11,020 nucleotides of DNA, from positions 1 to 11,020 of the forward strand of contig JAJYWW010000061.1 in assembly GCA_021791295.1 (NCBI GenBank), written 5' to 3'. The translations under genes and the position numbers were made by a program. Positions 7,552-11,020 of the stretch are shown here, piece by piece; positions within the stretch are counted from its first letter, which is position 1; the number at the start of each line of letters is the position of its first letter. The notes under the pieces are model-generated. The model worked only from the letters and a program-made list of their open reading frames with translations. It had not been told where the DNA came from and did no database searches. Source of the DNA: a bacterium. GTDB taxonomy: Bacteria; SZUA-79; Acidulodesulfobacterales; Acidulodesulfobacteraceae.

Positions 7552-8928
7552 TCAAAAATTTATTTCCTCACCGTAAGATGGTATATAAACGTTAAACCCT
7601 TTTTCTTCCAATTTACCCTTATAAACGTTCATTACGTCTTCGTCGCCGTGAACGAGGCAGACTTTTTTAGGTTTGAACTTTAAGGCGGCAATCCATTCCA
7701 TAAGCTCTTTCTGGTCTGCGTGCGACGAAAAGCCGTTTATAGTAAAAATTTTGGCATTAACTTTAAAATTTTCGCCAAGAATACGAACTTTATCCTCTTT
7801 TTCGACTATTCTTCTTCCGAGCGTCCCTTTTGCCTGATAACCTACGAATATTACCGCATTTTCTTTTTTCCATATATTATGCTTAAGGTGATGAAGAATC
7901 CTGCCCCCGTGAAGCATGCCGCTTCCGGCTATTATAATCGCTCTTTCCGATACTTTGTTTATGCTTTTCGATTCCTCTATATCTTTTACTATATTAAGAT
8001 ATGGAAAATCAAACGGATCTCCTTTTTTGAAAAGCGGAATATTGTCTTCTTTGAAGTAAGAAAAATTTTGAACGAATATATTAGTGACATTAAGAGCAAG
8101 GGGGGAATCCAAAAAAACCGTGCATTTCGGTAAAAGTCCCTGTTCGTAAAATTCTCTGAGCATATAAAGTATATCCTGAGCCCTTTCGGTGGCGTAACTT
8201 GGAATTAAAACATTGCCGTTATTTTTAAAAGTCTCGGTTATAGCCGCCAAGAATTCTTCCTTCGATTCCTTAAAACTTCTGTGATTTCTGTCTCCGTAAG
8301 TCGTTTCGGTATATACAATATCCGCATCGTCTGGATATTCGAAATTTCTGACTATGGGTTTTTCTTTGTTGCCGAGGTCGCCCGAAAATATTGCGGATTT
8401 GCCGTTTTTGTTTATCTTTACGAAAGAAGACCCCAGAATATGCCCTGCATCGTGCGCCGAAACGACAAAGCCGTTTTTTAATTCATATGGTTTTCCATAT
8501 TCCAGAACGGGGTCGAAATAATCGAAAGAATCCAGCACGTCGGATTCGTCATATAAAAGACTAGGTTTCTCTTCGTTTCTCCTCAATGCTTTTTTTAATT
8601 CGTATCTGTAACCTTCGGTCATTATCTTTCCGGTATCCAAAAGCAGTACCTTTGCAAGCTGATATGTAGGCTTAGTACATAAAATCCTTCCCTTAAACCC
8701 GTTTTTAACCAAAAACGGAATCCTGCCGCAATGGTCTATATGGGCATGCGTTAATATAAGATAGTCTATTTTTTTAGGGTCAAAATCTAATTTGTAATTT
8801 CTGTCTTCGAATTCCCTTTCCTGAAACAAACCGAAATCGATTATTACGCTCGAACCGTCTTTCTCGTCGGTTAACATGTGGCAGCTTCCGGTAACATTTT
8901 TTGCGGCTCCAAAAGATTTTATTATCAT
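7552..8928 (-). CDS. Beta-CASP metallo-beta-lactamase-fold ribonuclease
   Basis: A 458-residue cytoplasmic zinc-dependent RNA-processing nuclease of the CPSF73/TTHA0252-like bacterial group. The metal ligands are visible: H61-A-H63-I-D65-H66 in LTHAHIDHCG, H163 in AHDAGHILGS, and D184 in FSGDLG. The beta-CASP cap supplies motif A (E208 in YTETTYGDR), motif B (H403 in FSSHAD) and motif C (H427 in LVHGDE). IPSYATERAQ (about 242-251) and AGSGMLHGGRILHHL (about 334-348) are also family-typical. Length is normal, with no KH domain and no RNase J C-terminal extension. Substrate preference (endo- versus exonuclease) cannot be read from sequence. The start is firm: AGGAGG at 8941-8936 lies 7 nt before the ATG. 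It heads the leftward cluster with the diguanylate cyclase 12 nt downstream, and it diverges from the TolC-type gene across a 115-bp spacer. Confidence 0.93.
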   Translation of the reverse strand: MIIKSFGAAKNVTGSCHMLTDEKDGSSVIIDFGLFQEREFEDRNYKLDFDPKKIDYLILTHAHIDHCGRIPFLVKNGFKGRILCTKPTYQLAKVLLLDTGKIMTEGYRYELKKALRRNEEKPSLLYDESDVLDSFDYFDPVLEYGKPYELKNGFVVSAHDAGHILGSSFVKINKNGKSAIFSGDLGNKEKPIVRNFEYPDDADIVYTETTYGDRNHRSFKESKEEFLAAITETFKNNGNVLIPSYATERAQDILYMLREFYEQGLLPKCTVFLDSPLALNVTNIFVQNFSYFKEDNIPLFKKGDPFDFPYLNIVKDIEESKSINKVSERAIIIAGSGMLHGGRILHHLKHNIWKKENAVIFVGYQAKGTLGRRIVEKEDKVRILGENFKVNAKIFTINGFSSHADQKELMEWIAALKFKPKKVCLVHGDEDVMNVYKGKLEEKGFNVYIPSYGEEINF

Positions 8929-8935
8929 CCCTTAC

Positions 8936-8941
8936 CCTCCT
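8936..8941 (-). promoter_or_regulatory. Strong Shine-Dalgarno of the beta-CASP nuclease
   Basis: AGGAGG on the minus strand, 7 nt before the ATG at 8928. It fixes the start of this gene and contrasts with the missing SD of the TolC-type gene on the other side of the spacer. Confidence 0.85.
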
Positions 8942-8960
8942 ATTTATTAATTTCGGTAAT

Positions 8961-8989
8961 TTGCATAATCAAAGAACATTATATATAAT
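8961..8989 (+). promoter_or_regulatory. Candidate promoter of the TolC-adaptor operon, with a symmetric -10
   Basis: TTGCAT at 8961-8966 and a consensus TATAAT at 8984-8989 are spaced by exactly 17 nt. Transcription would start near 8996, giving a leader of about 47 nt before the ATG at 9044. The -10 is half of a perfect 12-bp palindrome, ATTATATATAAT (8978-8989), so the minus strand also carries TATAAT (8983-8978), pointing toward the beta-CASP nuclease gene with a leader of about 43 nt. The minus-strand side has no good -35. The element TGCATAAT (8962-8969) recurs inverted as ATTATGCA at 9011-9018, a possible pair of operator half-sites. Confidence 0.42.
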
Positions 8990-9043
8990 ACAACACATAT
9001 AAAATTATATATTATGCATTATTATATCTTTCATTAAATTTTT

Positions 9044-10462
9044 ATGCAAAAAAAAATTTCGGCTGCGGTAAAAACGGTTTTTTTATTTTTATTTTTCATC
9101 AGTGCGGGGTATTCATTTAAAACTGCATATGCCGAGACCCCCTCAAATCCGCATAACTCCAGCATCTATTTCAAAATAAGCAAAACGGGTAAAATTTCGT
9201 CTTCGGCACGGAATAGAATTATAAAAATATCTTTAGCGTCGGCTATTAAAAGAGCTTTGTCGAATCAGGGGAATATTTTGGAAGCCGAGCATATAATATC
9301 CGAAAAAATGGACTTAAAAAAAGCCGAGGACGCAGGTTTGCTCCCAGATATAGCGGTAAATGCGGGAGGTATCTGGTCGAGAACTAAAAACGGCTATCCG
9401 GTATTTGCTTCCGCCAACGGAATGAGAGAATTAATAAGTCAGATAAGTTTAACCGTTCCGATATACGACCCGAAAATATACGGCGAAATTTCGCTTGCGG
9501 GAGATAATCTTAAGATTGCGGAATACAGGCTTCGCCTGGCGCGCCTTTTCGAGGCCGCCCGTATAACGCAATATTTCTACGGACTAATTCTGTTAAAAGA
9601 CGAAATAAAAATAGACCGAAAGGCGCTAAGCGGCGCGAAAAAAATTTTAACCGCCGCAAAAATAGGATATAAAGCCGGCAGTCTTTCGCGTTTCGACGTC
9701 GTTCAAACGGAGCTTATGACGGCCGGCATACAAACTAACTTAAAAATTTTAAAATCAAAAGTAAAATCGTTTGAACGGATGTTCTTAATGGAGATATTTT
9801 ACGGCAGCGTCCGTCATGCAAAACTTTCTTTGAGCATACCCGCTCCGAACAGCGCCGGTTTCAATTATAAGATGCCTCCTTTAAATAGCCTCATTTCCAA
9901 AGCTATAAAAAAACAGCCGCTGATTAAAATAGCCGATGCGGAAATTAAATCCGCCAAATCATCCGTTTCAATAAGTAAAGCCGGAAGGCTCCCGAACATT
10001 CAGGGCGGCGCCGCATACGGAGAAGACACCGTAAATTCTTTCGCCGCTCCTAATCTCGGGTGGCAGTTTTTCGTCATGCTGAACGTTCCTATTTATAATT
10101 TTGGACTTCATAAAGGTTATATAGATGCGGCGAATGAAAGTCTTATGGCGCTTAAATCCGCCGCATCCGCAGTTAAACTGTCCGTAAAAAAAAGGCTCAC
10201 GATAGATTACGGCAGAGCGTCTGCCTCAAAAAAGAAAATTTACGGAGCAAAAGTTTTAGTCAAAAAATCCGGCGAAGTTTTTAAGATGGCTAAAGAAGCT
10301 TATTTGGCAGGGGCTTTTAATGCCCTTGAATTGCAGGAAGCCCAGAATAATTGGATAAAATCGCGCATAGAGCTTGCTGAAGCCGTAAACGGGTTTTATT
10401 TGGCAGTTTCTCAATTAGATATAGATATGGGAATAATCCCCTTCGGAGACGGAAAACTATGA
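9044..10462 (+). CDS. TolC-family outer-membrane efflux protein
   Basis: The outer-membrane channel of a tripartite exporter: a 472-residue protein in the normal range for the family. A signal peptide (hydrophobic 11-22) ends at AYA|ET, residues 30/31. No lipobox cysteine is seen, so it is probably not acylated, unlike NodT-type members. The two halves of the OEP fold are visible: ISLASAIKRAL near 62-72 opens the first helical pair. GYKAGSLSRFDVVQTEL (208-224) and its counterpart AYLAGAFNALELQEAQNNW (419-437) are the paired coil motifs. The strands LTVPIYDPK (136-144) and LNVPIYNFG (346-354) match the beta-barrel positions. It overlaps the downstream adaptor gene by 4 nt (ATGA). No SD is visible before its ATG. 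The next in-frame Met is residue 90, so this start is needed for the signal peptide. Substrate is unknown. Confidence 0.92.
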   Translation: MQKKISAAVKTVFLFLFFISAGYSFKTAYAETPSNPHNSSIYFKISKTGKISSSARNRIIKISLASAIKRALSNQGNILEAEHIISEKMDLKKAEDAGLLPDIAVNAGGIWSRTKNGYPVFASANGMRELISQISLTVPIYDPKIYGEISLAGDNLKIAEYRLRLARLFEAARITQYFYGLILLKDEIKIDRKALSGAKKILTAAKIGYKAGSLSRFDVVQTELMTAGIQTNLKILKSKVKSFERMFLMEIFYGSVRHAKLSLSIPAPNSAGFNYKMPPLNSLISKAIKKQPLIKIADAEIKSAKSSVSISKAGRLPNIQGGAAYGEDTVNSFAAPNLGWQFFVMLNVPIYNFGLHKGYIDAANESLMALKSAASAVKLSVKKRLTIDYGRASASKKKIYGAKVLVKKSGEVFKMAKEAYLAGAFNALELQEAQNNWIKSRIELAEAVNGFYLAVSQLDIDMGIIPFGDGKL

Positions 10463-10475
10463 GACCGAAAACTAT
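10446..10475. repeat. 15-bp tandem duplication at the tolC stop / adaptor start
   Basis: Unit 1 (10446-10460, GAGACGGAAAACTAT) and unit 2 (10461-10475, GAGACCGAAAACTAT) are directly adjacent and differ at one base (G10451 versus C10466). Each unit plus the following GA makes a CTATGA stop/start sequence. Fifteen bases are five codons, so the duplication stays in frame and gives the adaptor two possible ATGs, 10459 and 10474. The GGAG at 10445-10448 is 10 nt from the first ATG and 25 nt from the second. Confidence 0.9.
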
Positions 10476-11020
10476 GAAAAATGTAATTTTGATTTCAATT
10501 TTAATTTTTATCTCGTTCGTCCTTTGCGGTATCTGCATGCCCTTTGCCTTTGCCGGTTCCGCTATGTCGGTAAAAGTCGCCTATGCTAAAAAAACTTACA
10601 CGGCAAAAAGTATTTTTTCTATCGGAAAGGTTATCAGCAACGGCAGACAAGTTTTTACGGCTCCTTTTACGGGAAGACTGATAGAATCTTTTTCTTTTCC
10701 AAAATTAGTAACCGCCGGAACCGTTATTGCAAGAGTCGTAAATCCGGGCTTATACGCAAAGATAATTTCCGCAAAAGACGAAGTAAGGTACGCAAAGATA
10801 AAGTTTAAAAGAGAGAAACTTTTATTTCATTACGGCGTAGCCGCAAAAAAAGACGTGGAGACGGCTGCCTTAAGTCTGTCCGACGCATACTATGCTCTTC
10901 GTTCTTTAGAATCGATAAACAGCGAAGGTCTTATCGTTTCGCGCTCAAAAGGAACGGTTCGTTATATAGCGGCGAACGGCGCTATCGTTGCGGCAGGAAG
11001 TCCCGTAGCGGTACTAAACG
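10459..11020 (+). CDS. Periplasmic adaptor (membrane fusion protein, HlyD/CusB-like), truncated by the window edge
   Basis: The first 187 residues of the adaptor that would link the TolC-type channel to an inner-membrane pump. After an N-terminal hydrophobic signal (about 8-30, likely cut at AFA|GS, residues 32/33) there is one lipoyl half (about 66-95, TAPFTGRLIESF...VTAGTVIARV). A short alpha-hairpin follows (about 103-152, with KREKLLFHYGVAAKKDVETA at the turn), then the second lipoyl half (about 163-186, SKGTVRYIAANGAIVAAGSPVAVL). A short hairpin between lipoyl halves fits CusB/CzcB-type RND adaptors better than AcrA or ABC-type ones, but the pump gene is not in view. No lipobox fits (LCGIC lacks a small residue before Cys). 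The start at 10459 overlaps the tolC stop as ATGA. A second in-frame ATG at 10474 (Met6) arises from a 15-bp tandem duplication and may also be used. Confidence 0.85.
   Translation, partial: MRPKTMKNVILISILIFISFVLCGICMPFAFAGSAMSVKVAYAKKTYTAKSIFSIGKVISNGRQVFTAPFTGRLIESFSFPKLVTAGTVIARVVNPGLYAKIISAKDEVRYAKIKFKREKLLFHYGVAAKKDVETAALSLSDAYYALRSLESINSEGLIVSRSKGTVRYIAANGAIVAAGSPVAVLN

Noticed and set aside
7720..8481. Two plus-strand frames (137 and 66 codons) inside the beta-CASP nuclease
   Set aside because: Both are antisense to conserved nuclease motifs, and their aromatic/Arg-rich composition is typical of shadow frames.
10317..10538. 73-codon minus-strand frame across the tolC/adaptor junction
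   Set aside because: Antisense to two well-supported genes, with no SD or motif.
10459..10560. Lipoprotein signal in the adaptor
   Set aside because: Cysteines occur near the end of the hydrophobic stretch (LCGIC), but the residues before them do not fit a lipobox. AFA|GS suits signal peptidase I better.
1..11020. CRISPR arrays, insertion sequences, prophage or defence genes
   Set aside because: No spaced direct repeats, transposase, integrase or defence-type domains were seen in any frame that I read.

Overview
The window comes from an AT-rich genome that still uses many NNG/NNC codons such as GCG, CCG and GAC. A TolC-type outer-membrane protein followed by a periplasmic adaptor, plus other exported proteins, points to a diderm (Gram-negative) bacterium. 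A low-GC deltaproteobacterium-like or related lineage is my guess. It rests on general style only, because there is no rRNA or other phylogenetic marker here. I see no transposase, integrase, CRISPR array, phage gene or toxin-antitoxin pair. It reads as chromosomal core and housekeeping sequence.

Layout. (1) 1-1015, minus strand: the N-terminal 338 residues of ribonuclease R, cut by the window edge just after the catalytic aspartate cluster. (2) 1147-1233, plus: a complete tRNA-Leu(CAG) with encoded CCA. (3) 1331-3824, plus: an exported DUF3857/transglutaminase-like protein whose end overlaps the start of a CobA/BtuR-type corrinoid adenosyltransferase by 11 nt. (4) 3973-4905, plus: an NAD-dependent malate dehydrogenase of the LDH-like family, with its own leader and a strong Shine-Dalgarno (SD) sequence. 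(5) 8928-4902, minus: a left-reading cluster. It starts with a beta-CASP metallo-beta-lactamase-fold ribonuclease, then (12 nt later) a membrane-bound PAS-PAS-GGDEF diguanylate cyclase, then (103 nt later) a small bitopic, coiled-coil membrane protein I cannot name with confidence. The stop of the last gene overlaps the stop of malate dehydrogenase. (6) 9044-11020, plus: a TolC-family outer-membrane factor translationally coupled to a periplasmic adaptor (HlyD/CusB-like) that runs off the window. These are the first two genes of a tripartite export operon whose inner-membrane pump should lie beyond 11020.

How they work together. The clearest functional unit is the TolC-adaptor pair. The RNase-cyclase pair is probably one transcript, which places RNA turnover next to c-di-GMP signalling, but no functional link is shown. 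The transglutaminase-like gene and the cobalamin gene are coupled by overlap only.

I do not find a convincing new multi-gene system. The best small-scale observations are: a 15-bp tandem duplication that doubles the start codon of the adaptor exactly at the tolC stop; a perfectly symmetric 12-bp element carrying TATAAT on both strands in the divergent 8929-9043 intergenic region; an unusual orphan membrane protein; and a 14-bp inverted repeat around the candidate malate dehydrogenase promoter.
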